This document shows positions 23,761-35,612 of a stretch of 64,000 nt of DNA, piece after piece. Position 1 is the stretch's first letter. Every line of letters begins with the position of its first letter. A program made the position numbers and the translations under genes. The notes under the pieces are model-generated. The model worked only from the letters and a program-made list of their open reading frames with translations. It had not been told where the DNA came from and made no database searches. Origin of the DNA: Actinostola sp. cb2023. Its lineage: Eukaryota; Cnidaria; Anthozoa; Actiniaria; Actinostolidae. The stretch spans positions 161,001-225,000 of the forward strand of contig JAUJYZ010001519.1 in assembly GCA_033675265.1 (NCBI GenBank), written 5' to 3'.

Positions 23761-25060
23761 TTCACTTGGGCTACTGATAATGAGATGATGAAGCCGAGAA
23801 TTGGTAGCTTTAAAATTGCAAGGTTTCTGAAAATGGTGAACATTATAAGGTAGTTTTAGCCTGTTACTGCATAATTTAACAGTCATATTCTCTTGATACG
23901 GTACAGACTGTAAAACAGTACTGATTTCTATAGTCGACAACACCAGCTCAGAATGGGTATAATTATAAACGGCAAAGTTTATAAGAGTACTTGTCAAAAA
24001 CCTTCATTAGGGAACTATTTCAGAACTGACTAGTGCTATCTCTAAAACAGTGCTAAAACAGTGCCACAGAAATCGATGATTGATCAATGAGTACTAAAAA
24101 TTATAAATACTTAGATTTTAGCCAAAGAACTACATTTCAGAGAAGTACTAAAACCTTGGACAGCAGTAGATATCGCAGCGTGGCTTTTCGTCACTCGTTG
24201 CGTGACTCGGTAGTGCGTAATTCGATATTCATATCAAGTAGATTTCTCTTCTATATTGAAGATACTCGAGCAGGAAAGCGTAAATATAGCCAAGAACTAA
24301 AGTTCAATGGTTAATGAACATTTGTGATGCATTTATATTTTACAAAGAAGGTTCCAAAGAACAGAATTTCGTGTTTTCTTAGCACGCTCACGGTTGGGCA
24401 ATGTATAAACTCGCCGTATCGATTTCACAAATTCAACTGCGATAAAATCAACAATATAAACTTACGAGTTCTTGGCCTTATATACTTTCGGACAGAAAAA
24501 TTACAAGCCACCAAATAACTCTTTGAAGTCTATACTAAAAAGCCCTTGAAAGGTTTATAAAATCAATATCCTTTGGGACACAAATCAAGCTCACATTGTA
24601 CAAAGATAAATTATTATCAAAATATGAAATCAAAAGAACTATCGAATTCAAGAATTTAAAGCAGTAACAAGAGTTTATAGTCAAGTGTTTACTTGTAGTC
24701 ATTTGTTTGCCATTTCTAGCCATTATTTGCTCATATTTTGCTCATTTGATTTCATAGTTTGATTTGATTTTGCTATGAGTTCGTGGAACGGCCCGGTCCA
24801 AATTCGCTCACTGACATCTTTTAGAGTAGGCCTACCGTAAGCATAGTGAGCGTTTAGAGTAGAAGGTGACAAAGCACTTCAAAACACATCATTTCAGAGC
24901 TCAGCACCGAAAATTAAAGAACAACCGATCAAACCGAGTGAAGAACCTCGTGGTCATTATGTGATAGTTGTCATGTCGAATGACGTAATGCTCTCTAGCT
25001 CGGGCTTCCTGTGGCAGGGATGGACTGGAACCTCTAACCAAAAAAAACGGTTGTTTTAAA
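23761..25060. other. No gene recognised
   Basis: AT-rich sequence with only short open frames. GGGCTTCCTGTGG occurs at 25002, a motif shared with several other places in the window. I see nothing else to name. Confidence 0.4.
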
Positions 25061-25087
25061 ACTTGGGCTACCACAGGTAGCCCAAGT
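25061..25087. repeat. Perfect 12 bp hairpin (ACTTGGGCTACC)
   Basis: ACTTGGGCTACC is followed by ACA and the exact inverse GGTAGCCCAAGT. The arm is related to the recurrent GGGCTTCCTGTG motif (GGGCTACC variant). Its function is unknown; it could be an element end or a terminator-like hairpin. Confidence 0.8.
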
Positions 25088-26025
25088 AATTAGTTTCTCT
25101 GGCACCATATCAGACAAACAAATACCAAGTATGTGTTTTAGCCCGATACCTTCATTTTCTTGAAAACAGGACATCCATTTATTTTATCTATATAAGAAAA
25201 TGAAGAATATATGAATTTCATTGACTGGAACTACACTGAGAAAAATAAAAATATAGCAAGAATATCACTGCACTATATGTTTTGAGATATTTTAATACAT
25301 ATCAAACTGCTTTCTTGATGATAAATTATAGTTATGTAATTCGCATACTTACAGTACTTTGAATTTTTCCGCAATACTCCAGTTTCGAGTTGTTTAAGGC
25401 GGGGGTAAACCTAAAAATTGGACAAAATTGACAATTTTCGAAACAACTGTTGATTCAAGAGTTTTATTCAAAACCATAGTAAACTATATATCACTGGAAA
25501 GGTAATAAGACACAGATTCTAAAAAAACACATTTTATGAATCAGAAGTGAGGTGTAAACTGACACCAGACCATAATATATGCCACATGCTGTGAACTACT
25601 TGTACGTAGTTGAGAAAAGATATCTCATCATAGTTTGCATGGATTTTTAGATATATTAGCTTTCCATGATGTATAAATATAGATGATCATTACCTGCAAT
25701 AGATTTTGTCATATTATGAATTATATTGTCACATCAGTTAATTAAAGTTTTAGCATAAAATTAGGGTAAATTTGTAAACATTATTTTCTTGCTTTACAAC
25801 ATATGACAAAGTCATATGAGTTGTAACAGCACTCAAAATTTCAGATCAATCGGATAAATTGCTAATGAGAAATCCCTTCTCAAAGATTAAAAGTGTGTAT
25901 TTCGGGAAAATGACTTTAAAGTTGAACAACGAAAACAAATGCAAATATCAATATGTATAGAGGAATATTTTGAGTTGCTTAGCTAGGAATGTTTCCATTT
26001 AACTTGAGGAAGGAAAACAGTATAT
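25088..26025. other. Downstream flank of transposase; possible TTAA end
   Basis: No gene is seen. At 25394 the sequence TTAAGGCGGGGGTAAACC, followed by AAAAATTGG and ACAATTTTCG, looks like a terminal sequence next to a TTAA target. It could be the left end of the element that carries the transposase at 26026-28125. No matching right end was found. Confidence 0.3.
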
Positions 26026-28125
26026 TCAAAAGGCCCCTGCTTCATAGGTTACTCCCTCAGCCTCTTTAAGTGCCTCCTCCCTACGGGTACGTCTCAGTCG
26101 TTCTCCTTCACGACGCTTCTTGTGCTTCTTTGAAGCTTGCAGATCTGATTTAGACACTCTTTTTCTGTCTTTGGTGACTGAAGCCTGCCTGGTGTGTACT
26201 CCTCCTGGTATTGATAATCTTGCCATTACCTTCTCTCTGCTTGCAGCACCACCATGAAAATGGCAAACTGCAGATGCAACAGCAAAGCGGACTACTTTTG
26301 TGGTGTGGAATTTATGCTTAGGGCACCGAATCCATACCAAAGAGTTGATACACTCATTTGGGTTCTGAGTGGTTCCTTGAACACACCTTCTTAGCAGCTT
26401 ACTGTCACTAAGTGTCATAAAGACAGGACGCAATACTTCAAGGAAGACATTGGGCAGGCAGTTCCTAACTTTATAGGTAGCTGTACCTGTTGCTTGATCC
26501 TGCTGCCACTTGCACCAGGAATTCTCACCAGTGGGACAGTAACGGTGTTGACTGACCAAGTCATCTGATAGGACATTGTGTGTCAGGGTTGCAATAATGT
26601 TCTTTTTCATTGCATACACAGCAATGTCCACCTCTTCATCAGTAGGATTGGTCTTGGTCAACGTATTCTGGCGGATGGCAAGACCATAATACTTCTGGAG
26701 TTGTTTAATTTTTACTTCTGTCAGTCGTCCTTTTCCTCCAATAGTCTTTCCATCGTTTAGTTTTACTTTCGTTCTAGCTTTAAGATTAAGCAGATGCTTT
26801 CCCATACGCTTTTGCACATGACCCACACAGTCCAGTTTTTCAACTTTACAGTCAGCATATAGTTCAGATACAGCAGCAAATGCCTTGCTGTCTCCATCAG
26901 ACACCATCCACTTATATCTAATATTGTGGCGTTCAATAGATCTGCTCCACATTATGACTGCTCCTTCAGCTTCCATGGCAGGTGAACTTCCAGTGAAATT
27001 GATATCACACTCCCCATCGTCGACATGTTTCAACTTCCATTCTTCAAAAGTACCATTGTCTTGATCACATTGAGACTTCTTCAATGCACATTTCTGGCAT
27101 GTCTTAGACAGTACATGATAGTCAAGTACTTCTCCTGTCTGTACAGATATAACAAAGACTACTCCAATAAGTGACGTAAACCCTCTTTTTGCCCATGTGC
27201 CATCAAAGCTTACAGCAGTATCTAGGAGAACATTGTGCTCTGACTCTTCATCTTCTTCTTGACTAATCTGATGAAGTTTTTGCCCTGCTTTGGTCATTTC
27301 TGCTTGGGCTTCATGCTCTTGAGCCTCTAGTATTATCTCAAGTTGTTTGTAATATGCTGGTTTTGAGATACAAGGCATGTTCATAATGCTGCAGAATGAG
27401 GACAGTCCTTCATATCCACCACCTGTTTCTAAAGCATGGTACACAGCTCTCCTGTTCACATCAAATGATCTCCCTTTTTTTGTAACACTTGCAGATGTCT
27501 GTAAGGACACCACTTGATGGCATGAGCTACACTCAAGAGATAAGTCTGACATTAACCCAGCCCTCAAAGAAGCATTTTCTGTCAAGAGCAGATTACCTAA
27601 AAAATAACATAAATTAATGTAAAATATTAGATGAAATATTAGTTTAAAATCAGCTGTTATAACAGTGAACGAAACGGATGGATACATGTACCTGTATAAA
27701 CTAGAAACACGTATACTTATTATACGTATGTGCAACATACAGAGTAATTCTAAAATATAATTTTGGTTTGGTAGTTGTAAAAATCTTACCATCATCACAC
27801 TTATGCACATCGAAGAGAGTCGAAGACAATTTGTTTAATTCCAACAGTCGATAACCATGCCCGATTAAATCCTCTGTCTCATCATTAGAACTTTCATCTG
27901 CACTATCTTTGAACCCACGATCCAACAGCTTCTTTCTAGATGCCCCAGAACTAGTCGAATTGCTCTCAGAATCAAGGAGTGAAGAGCCAAGCGAAGATGT
28001 ACTCGGAGTCGGATTCTGACCAGCGTCTTCGTCCTCATTTGGAAGAGTTTCTTCGCGTCTTTTAGACCATTTAGGTACTCCACTAAAACCTTTACCTTTC
28101 TTTGTTTCTATATTGATTTCTGGGT
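26026..28125 (-). CDS. Mutator-like (PF20700-type) transposase
   Basis: The last two exons are 28125-27790 and 27596-26026, joined by a GT-AG intron in phase 1 (CDDG|NLLLTEN). The protein has an acidic, Ser-rich N-terminal part, a CSSC zinc motif and then the catalytic domain: AVSFDGTWAKRG (first Asp), MVSDGDSKAF (second Asp), the C..H pair in CVGHVQKRMG, and NPNECINSLVW with the last Glu. A basic tail (SKKHKKRREGERLRRTRREE) may carry a nuclear signal. The catalytic part is open with no stops. No in-frame ATG precedes the first of these exons. One option is its own start at 28138 (MVGSRPRNQYRNKE), which needs a 1 bp frameshift. The other is splicing from upstream exons at 28678-28749, whose phase fits. 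The family is common in cnidarian and arthropod genomes. Whether it is Mutator or Kolobok by classification is unsettled. Confidence 0.85.
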
Positions 28126-28677
28126 CTGGATCCGACCATATTTACTTCAAAACGTTCGCAACAACAAGGAAAGGAATAGATGCTCAACACTAAATTTTCG
28201 CTTCGTGTAAAAAAATGCTATCCCATGATGCAGTGCTAAGGTATATACTTCGTGTATGGTTGATTGTATTGTCCCTAGGTCTGGCTAATGAGCCCGCGAT
28301 ATTTTTAGTGTTTGGGAGGGTAAAAAATGGGAGAAAACAATAGTTTTTAAAAAGATGCTGACTTTCGTTACCATGGAAACCAACGATAGCTGGATGGTAT
28401 ATGTTTTTAAAAGAGTTCTCAAACATTTCATAATGGATTTCGTGCAGAAAACATTATACATAACATTATATATAGAAACCATGTTTTTAATTCCACGGGT
28501 TATTCTCTGGATTGAGGCTAAGCCTGAACAAACGCGTCTTTTGTCAAGGAGTACAGCGGTGTCTAAACAAACTTGAAACGGGAGTATTCATGACAAGGTG
28601 CCATCTGTACACACACCTCTAGACTTGGGCACAGCCTTTTTGCAATCAAACAATGACTGATACTAAAATATACTCAC

Positions 28678-28749
28678 ATGAAGAAATACAGCGCAACTCA
28701 TCTGGCTCCTCTACTTCTTCAGGTTCCATGCTTGGTTGGCCATTTTGTT
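28678..28749 (-). CDS. Small exon linking to transposase (acidic)
   Basis: The 72 bp segment lies between a consensus acceptor (TGTAG) and donor (GTGAGT). It reads QNGQPSMEPEEVEEPDELRC without stops. Entry and exit phase are both 1, which fits the upstream exon at 30530-30629 and the downstream exon at 27790-28125. No domain is recognised. Its reality is supported by phase and composition only. Confidence 0.45.
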
Positions 28750-28798
28750 CTACAATAGATCGTTATTATATTTAATAATTGTTCACAGAAAGGCAATT

Positions 28799-29988
28799 GA
28801 AGGGGTGCCCATGAAAACTGCGTATGTGACTATTTTGATGATTTTCAAAATGTTATGCAATTGCTTCAAAAATACACCTACTGGCTTCTAAATACCTATA
28901 TAAACATGATTTGGTGTTTTTAGATCGATTACACTCGAATTTTGGGCACTACAGTATATTTAATTTCTACTTGAATTCATCAGGATAGTTTGTGAAAATA
29001 TGCAAATTAGGAAACTTTTACGCGTCAGTGATCTGTACGTGTTGTTCACCAATAACAAACCTTCAGGTGTGAATGATTTCAACCTTTCACTTCAAGAGAT
29101 TTTAGAAGTTTTTAGCGAATTTTGTTGCCATGGAAATCTTGACAGCTCGCGGGCTCAAACTATCACGCGGTTAAGTTGTCTCGTGGCGTGGCTATCGGTT
29201 CTGGAAGTGCTTCGCAGAACTGGGCCACTTTGCCACAATTTAAAGTGGCAGAGCATCATTAAGCAAAGCATCATCAAGCATCATTAAGCTTGACTGTGGT
29301 GGTAGAGGCCATTCTTCTGGAAGAAATCAGGGGTGAGGTGCAATTTCACGATGAAACTGAATCTGCAAACACGACGTCAGATTTGCAAAATGGCGGATTC
29401 AGCTGAGTGAGAGTTGTTGTCTCTGGTCGTTCTGTGGTGGATTCGAGGACCTACTAAGGCAGTTTTGGCGACTTTCGACTTGTAAAGAATGCAACCGGTG
29501 CATTAGTTTGCCTGTAGGCCCGGGTGATAAAAGACTTTATAAAATATCTCTAAAGCATGGAGGTAGTGAATGTCGCTGACAAAAAGTTTCATGATATCCC
29601 GAATGCAGTTCGGTCGTGCGTTCGAAAACAACATAGATCCTGAAATAGTCGAATTGAAATGAAGAGACAGGGAAAAATCCCCGAATATATCAAGAAGAGA
29701 GATGGAAGTTTGCTGAGCAAGTGGCGTTTTGTTTCACAATGATGTATTTTGGAAGAAAATCAAAGTCAAATGTCGCACATTGTCATGATGTCAAAAACGC
29801 GCATTTTTTGATTTCTATGAAAAACAAACTGCAAAACAAGCTCTTTTTCTGGTGTAATCGATCTAAAAATGACCAAATCATGTTTATATAGGTATCAATA
29901 AGCCAGTAGGTGTATTTTTGAAGCAATTGCATAACATTTTGAAAATCATCAAAATAGTCACATACGCAGTTTTCATGGGCACCCCTTC
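28799..29988. mobile_element. 1.19 kb MITE with ~140 bp terminal repeats
   Basis: The ends GAAGGGGTGCCCATGAAAAC and inverse extend inward for about 140 bp (including ATTTTGATGATTTTCAAAATG). AATT flanks both sides (28795-28798 and 29989-29992). Only a meaningless short frame is inside. It would lie in an intron of the composite kinase/transposase gene. Confidence 0.85.
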
Positions 29989-30529
29989 AATTATTACTCG
30001 CACCGAAGGGCCCCAAGCTGAGGAATGCAGTTCACATAATTTCGTTCTTCGCACTACGCAGTCTCGGGCAGTTCACATCGTACAACGAGCACAACCGAAC
30101 TCCTTATGGTTACTTATCAGAATATCTTCGCCTATGCCGAACTCCTAACGGTTATTTATCGGGATATGTTCGTATGCTTTGAGATATTTCGGACTGCAGT
30201 CGTCATATGGTGGCAATAAAGACAGGTTGTTCTAAGAAAAGGACTGTACTTTATCTACAGTTTGTGGAAGTAAAAAAGATCAAACAGTTGTGTCTTTTCC
30301 TTTTCTATTCTGAACGCATTCGTAGCGCATTAAACAAAATTGTCCCGAGCGTAAAGCCAATTTGACTCTTGTTGGTGATATAAATACAGCTTTTTCAATG
30401 GTTTGTAATATACAATAGATCAGTTTTTAGTCACGTGACAGTTCTTCCAGAATGTTAAAATATATTCCATGAACAACCTTTTTCACAATGACTGTATTAT
30501 ATATCATAACTAATCCATAATAAACATAC

Positions 30530-30629
30530 TTTTTTCTGGGGTTGTCTCCTGATTCATCTCGAGAACTTCTGAGGATGATCTTGAAGAGCTGCTTGCACTG
30601 CTTTCGGCTGTTAGTAGTGTCTTTTTTAC
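30530..30629 (-). CDS. Small Ser-rich exon of the composite gene
   Basis: It runs from an acceptor (AATTAG|GTAAAA) to a donor (AAA A|GTATGT) and is open in the required frame, reading VKKTLLTAESSASSSSRSSS, then EVLEMNQETTPEK. Entry phase 0 fits the exon 34967-35095, and exit phase 1 fits 28678-28749. It is low-complexity, so recognition rests on splice signals and frame. Confidence 0.45.
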
Positions 30630-31234
30630 CTAATTTAAAAAAGGAATGTTGATACATCGTACAAGACAGACTATATATGTACATGTACTTATTGCATGGC
30701 TGAGCATTTTATCAAATGAAAAAGTAATGTTCGCCCATATATGTACCCCATATATAATAATAATAATTGCGACCAGTGAGCGAGCCCCAGCGAGCGAACT
30801 GGGAGCAACACTAATCTTTGGTTGGGCTTCCTGTGTTTCAGATGCCAGCTCGATTCTCGATTTGTGTTTTTCATTCCGTTTGGAAAGATTTTTTCCACGT
30901 GACTTTTGCCCTGACGTCATATATCGTACGTTCCCGTCGTTCATTTGGGCATTTGTGTGACTCATCCCGTGCTTAGAGTGGATTCGAAGCATTTTTTTTG
31001 GTAGTACTTTATAATCCGATTCTTCGATGGAATTAAAGATCTTCATTTATTGTCGACGATCGCTTCATATTAGCGACATATCGAGGGGAAGGCAATGTTC
31101 TCTTATTAGTCTTTCGGCTCTGTTGTGTGCTAAGTCGCTGCACTGATTGCCACTGTGGACAACATAAGTAGTCGATCGAATCCTAGTATCGTATAAATGC
31201 TAGCTCTTGGAAACCAGGTCATCCCAGATGCAGA

Positions 31235-31342
31235 GCATGCTCGAGGATCCAGCGGTTTTTGTCCGCGCTCTGAAGTCACCGGCCGAAACTTCCGGCCGGT
31301 GACTTCGGAGCGCGGACAAAAACCGCTGGATCCTCGAGCATG
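31235..31342. mobile_element. 108 bp near-perfect palindrome with 8 bp duplication
   Basis: Arms of about 50 bp (CATGCTCGAGGATCCAGCGG onward) are mirrored almost perfectly around AAACTT. GATGCAGA flanks both sides (31227-31234 and 31343-31350). The sister repeat at 55292-56133 has a single GATGCAGA and no insert, so the empty site is present in the same window. An 8 bp duplication suggests hAT-type transposition. Confidence 0.9.
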
Positions 31343-32066
31343 GATGCAGAGACGTTGTCACTGAATTATCTGCCTATAAACAGCTCGTTCGTTTATCGTG
31401 CCGCCAACCGTACCAAACCAGTTCCCTACTGAAGAATTACTAGTGATTGGCAACTGCAATGTATTTTATTCTAAATTCAAGATATAGGTGTTCATATAAA
31501 GTGTAGCACTGAAAAATCGATAAAGCATGTACATTGATAAAGAAAAAAATGTGATGTTGATTTTTATTGATTGATAATAATGTCGGGTATGTATCATGTT
31601 TAATATTCTTATTGTATTGTCTTTGTTATTCTTTCTTTAAAGTGCTACTATGACGAAATTCGTACCATTTTTAAAGACCTGATTTCTTTGTAAAATAGCC
31701 ATTTAAGCTCCAATTTACCAGTTTTAGTTGTTTGTAAGTCGATATAACAATAAATGACTGGAATATTGGACTCGGAAAACAACCGAAAATACGTCCGCCA
31801 TTACTGAATCGTGTTCCTGTGAGCCTGCGATCGACCGCTGACTGTGACGTCACTTTCTCAACATGTACGCTCGCTTCACTGTGCTTTGGGGTCTTTTAGT
31901 AGGTTTTGGTTTGATACAACATGAATTTGACTCATGAAAAAGACCTTTTGAACGGAGATAGCTACAGCGACACCTCGTCTGAGGCATCGGAAGATAGCTT
32001 CCATTCTGTAAACGGGTTTGCGCCCTACGAGGAGGACATAGAGCCGATGCTATCAGAGGTATTTAA

Positions 32067-33583
32067 CCCTTTCACTACTAGAGCCTATAGGGGTCAAACC
32101 CATGCTGTTCCTGGACCTTAATTGGGCTGATTTGTAATTATCAATATCAAAATGAAACCTCTATGCTCAGCAGATATTGAGGCCTTATAACACACATCAA
32201 AGCACACCAATATAAAGTAGGAATGTTGTTTTACTTGCAGCATTGATCAAAAGACAAATTCAGTAACACGATTTACAAATAATATGGGTTGAATGTGAGA
32301 ACTCTTTCAAATTTCAAATTTGTCGCCATTTCGCTACACATAACTTTTGAGGTTGTCTCAAAATTATAGTAATTAAGACTAATTCATGTTGCTGTTTTTA
32401 CATCCAGTAGGTACTAAAAGGTTTACAAAGAATTTGTCTCAAACATGCACTAAAATACAGCTGAAAAAGCCCACTTAAATTAATAAGAAAAGTTAAACAA
32501 ATGTGTATTCACGCCATGTGGTACTCGTTGTGACATGAAGGGCAAAGGGCCACTTTGTTCGAAGCGCGTGTCGATTTTGTAGCCCTTTAGTGTTTTCTTT
32601 TCGCTCTTAATACACTGAACACCTTTTAATAGAAGCAATCATCCCTTCATCTACGGACATACATTTAGAAGGCTCGTATGCGCTTTGTGCTTGCTCAAAA
32701 ATGCTTTTTAGGACCGGCCGAATCTTGTAGAGTCGGCCATATCATATCCATCTTCCCCACGCTTTGGCACAGTTCTTCGAAGCGATTCTTGGTCATAACA
32801 GACTGAATCCCTGGATTTCCAATATATGGATCGGAAGACCAATACATTGCCATTCTTGGCAGCTTGGTTATTCCCATAATGATGGAAATGCCAAAGAAAG
32901 CTTTGAGTTCGGATCTTGTTGTGTCGTTCCACTTCAAAAGTCTCGCCGACAAGTTCGCTAATTTTGCCCGTGCATATCGGTTTGTTTCTGTCACAATCAT
33001 GTCCACCAAAGCGTCCCCGAACAGCAAACCAAAATAAAAATCAGCCTTCGAATCATTTGGGACATCTACTTTAATCTCTGCAGCTGATTCAAAGTCCTCT
33101 AGGGCAAAATCTTGGAGTTCAGTCGACCAAACAAATTCCTCTTCTTCGTCACTTTGATCTTCACTTTCTCCATCTTCGCTAGCTTCACTGTCGCTATCTG
33201 GGGCAGGAAATCCTTCGAAATCAATGTCTGAATCATCTGAACAATCTACTCCTTCTTCTTCAGAACCTGAACTCCCAAAAATCACTCTAAATTCTTCTCT
33301 AGTTATCTCTTCTTGATCCGCCATATTGTAAACACGCTCAACGCTACTCGAAATGCAAAAGCTCCGCACGGTACACCAGTGAATACAAATTATGCGCAGT
33401 TGGTACAATTTGATTGGTTAATGCAGCAGCAAACAATAGCCCACGTGTTTAAACATATAGCAATGTCCTAGGGGAGGGGAGAGACAAAAGATCTGATGCA
33501 AATTTTTTGGCCGCTTTTGGCCGCTCCAGGAAAAATGTCACATTTCCGGTTGGCCGCTTTTGGCCGCTCTAGTAGTGAAAGGG
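32067..33583 (-). mobile_element. piggyBac derivative, internally deleted (1.5 kb)
   Basis: The ends CCCTTTCACTACTAGAGC and inverse are flanked by TTAA (32063-32066 and 33584-33587). The transposase N-terminus and the last cysteine-rich residues remain, but the catalytic core is gone. It is inserted into the gene carried by the TTAA element around it. Confidence 0.9.
32500..33324 (-). pseudogene. piggyBac transposase remnant
   Basis: It starts MADQEEITREEFRVIFGSSG at 33324 and runs through the acidic region, the family block WSTELQDFALEDFE and FGISIIMGITKLPRMAMYWS, to TKNRFEELCQ. Near 32760-32695 a frameshift occurs; in another frame YKIRPVLKSIFEQ and SVDEGM continue to about 32630. Then most of the catalytic core is missing, and the tail CPSCHNEYHMA (about 32550-32515) follows. 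The protein cannot be an active transposase. The long intact N-terminus is notable. Confidence 0.85.
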
Positions 33584-34966
33584 TTAATGGAAGAGATCGA
33601 ATGCGAGGGACAGTGCATAACCACACGTTGCCTTTAGAAATGTTTGCCTTGATACTTGGGTCTTAGCTGTAGCAGGAGTTGGTTTGAAGATGAAAGCAAG
33701 GAGGTCCTACAGTGCTAATCGAGAGTATAGAAGATGCCGAGTAAGTAATCACAAAATGATTGCCCTTTTGGGGAAAAACCATCCAATTAAGCTTGTACAT
33801 GTAGTTCCTTGCAATCAACATTATTAATTTTACAATTGAACATGGACAGTTCGTTCAAAGCAGGATGAATCAAAGTGATCAGAACAGATCATGAAACGTC
33901 CTTGAGGTTTGAAGTTCGCCCTGTGCGTTCTTACGAACCTGGCCCAGAGATCCGGTCGTGTCGTGTCTATTTGCAGGACTGGAATGAAGCGAAATTCCAC
34001 ATGAAGATTTTGAAGTATTACTACAGTCCTGGACTACGCATCTACTTCCCGGCATTATTAGGATTTACACATTTAAATCGGAAAATCGCCCAAAAAGTGC
34101 AGTGCTGATGAGTGTTGATTAGCCACGCGAAGAACGATGTTGAGAAACTGACGTCACTTCCCTTGTATAATTCGTCACCATGCTCCCACCAGCCAGGAAC
34201 CAGTTTGAATAATGGCGGCCACGAAATGTGTAGAAAAGAAGCTCATTTTGAGGAAGTTATTTTTGTCGTAACGGAAAACGGTTTGGACATGTTAATAAAC
34301 ATACTACCAGGATACTAAAAATGCAAAAACATCAACTTCGAAAAATTTCATCGTAGTAGCACTTTAAGCGTAGATGGCTTTAATAGATTTCTAAAACTGT
34401 TCAGGTGGTTATGTACAAGGGCTTGCAATATAGCCTCCTATGTAACATGACAGCGGAAATCACATCTCTGTAAAAATCAACCAATCAGAATGGACCGTTC
34501 CCACGGCTGAAATGGACAAGAAACGATCGCGAAATCAAAACATTTTCACGTGCATGGAGGATTGTCAAACCACCGAGTGAATAAAATTCAAGAATCAGAA
34601 TCTGTATCACGTGTATATCTCAAAAGCCTGATGAAAAGAAAGCATAAGAGTGTCCGCAGATTACTGGGAAGAGAAACAATTCACATAAACAGTTGCAGAG
34701 TAATTGTTACATATCGATATTATATCAAATGCGCGTGTTTGAAATATTGGGCTACCTGTGCTGCTAAATATAGTATTTGTCTTGGTTTTCGGAGGTTGCA
34801 ATTTTTGACCTAGTAATAATAATAAATACGTTCTTCTATAGCGCAGCCCCATGAGATCTAGGAAATACAATAATAAATCAAAAGGTAAATAAATTTAAAA
34901 TATATTAATAGTACTAAGTTAAAAGTATATAACACCTTATTAAATAAAGTATATATAACACCTTAC

Positions 34967-35095
34967 CCTTGAAGAACTGAAAGCTGGCTTCATCAATTCT
35001 GTCTCACTGTCGTCAATGTCGTCACTGTCACTTATTACTATGGCTGGTCTGGCCGGGACCATTGAATCATCGTTTGTGGAACTCAATAAGGTCCT
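34967..35095 (-). CDS. Exon with SUMO-interaction-like acidic motif
   Basis: The 129 bp exon (43 codons, phase 0 in and out) runs between TATAG and GTAAGG and is fully open. It contains PAIVISDSDDIDDSETE. A hydrophobic IVIS core followed by acidic Asp/Ser is the usual form of a SUMO-interacting motif. It joins in phase with 35367-35445 upstream and 30530-30629 downstream. No domain search supports it yet. Confidence 0.5.
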
Positions 35096-35366
35096 CTATA
35101 AGTGTATGGAAATATAACTCGGCATAAGCTTTCATTTAAGGAATAGTCAACGCTCAGTGTGTGTAAATTCAAATAAAACAATTTTATTTTCCAATTGATT
35201 TTAGTGCGTCCATTGAGTTATGATATGGATGCACGTTCGCGCACGCTAATTAGCCAATCAGAGCGAGCGTTAATATCAATGATATGTTATAATAATTCTT
35301 GTAATGTAAAAAGTTATACCATAGCGCGAAAAAATTATATGTAAAGTTGTAGTTAGGTGAACCAAC

Positions 35367-35445
35367 CTTTTTCAGCGTATTCGATGAGGTGATATGGATA
35401 TCGTCATTTTGATCTCCGCAGGTGTCATACTTTCTTTTTAGAGCT
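35367..35445 (-). CDS. Small exon after the peptidase-like domain
   Basis: The 79 bp exon runs from acceptor GACAG to donor GTTGGT. It is open in the frame set by the preceding donor (AG|GTAAGA at 35612) and reads ALKRKYDTCGDQNDDIHITS, then SNTLKK. The ALKRKYD start looks like a basic nuclear-type segment. Supported by splice signals and phase. Confidence 0.45.
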
Positions 35446-35612
35446 CTGTCGCAATAGAGATATCGTGATTATCAAGATGTTTCAAAAATAAAGACGGTGA
35501 AAGCTGTCACGTAACAAAATTAACTTTTTTAATGCATTGCAAGTTGACAATACATTTTAATGTATTAATATGCACCTGCATGCGGAATGTCAACAAAAAA
35601 AAGACATCTTAC

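Larger units (their letters stand above)
31921..33745 (+). pseudogene. P2X7-intracellular-domain-like protein, interrupted
   Basis: The first part (31921-32062) encodes MNLTHEKDLLNGDSYSDTSS and FAPYEEDIEPML, an acidic Ser-rich start. A piggyBac derivative splits the frame at the TTAA after EVF. After it (33588-33745) come EEIECEGQCITT and, one frame over, HVAFRNVCLDTWVLAVAGVG and SYSANREYR, ending at a possible donor (GAG|TAAGTAA or nearby GT). The C..C, CI..H...F.NVCLD.WVL...NREYR pattern fits the zinc-binding P2RX7 C-terminal-like domain (PF20478), which is abundant in cnidarian transposon-borne proteins. It is broken by insertion plus at least one frameshift. The family call is moderate. 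Confidence 0.5.
31641..34363 (+). mobile_element. TTAA element (AGTGCTACTATGACG ends) with gene remnant
   Basis: The ends AGTGCTACTATGACGAAATT and its close inverse are flanked by TTAA (31637-31640 and 34364-34367). It belongs with the AGTG-ended TTAA elements at 13892, 19231, 41302 and 45182. It carries pieces of a gene (31921-33745) and has a piggyBac derivative inserted at 32067-33583. Confidence 0.8.
30766..34812. repeat. Dispersed ~0.84 kb repeat, copy A (interrupted)
   Basis: 30766-31400 matches 55292-55810, and 34494-34812 matches 55810-56133, so this is one repeat split by about 3.1 kb. Within copy A a 108 bp palindrome (31235-31342) and a TTAA element (31641-34363) are inserted. The repeat starts ATTGCGACCAGTGAGCGAGC and ends near AATTTTTGACCTA. 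It contains GGGCTTCCTGTG and GGGCTACCTGTG. It encodes no recognisable protein and its class is unknown. Confidence 0.75.

Noticed and set aside
28678..28749. Reading this exon as the start of an independent gene (MEPEEVEEPDEL)
   Set aside because: An in-frame Met exists, but the upstream acceptor and the matching phase on both sides make an internal exon the simpler reading.
30630..31046. Longer minus- and plus-strand frames in the dispersed repeat
   Set aside because: The same repeat at 55292-56133 does not conserve them beyond the sequence identity itself, and no domain is seen.
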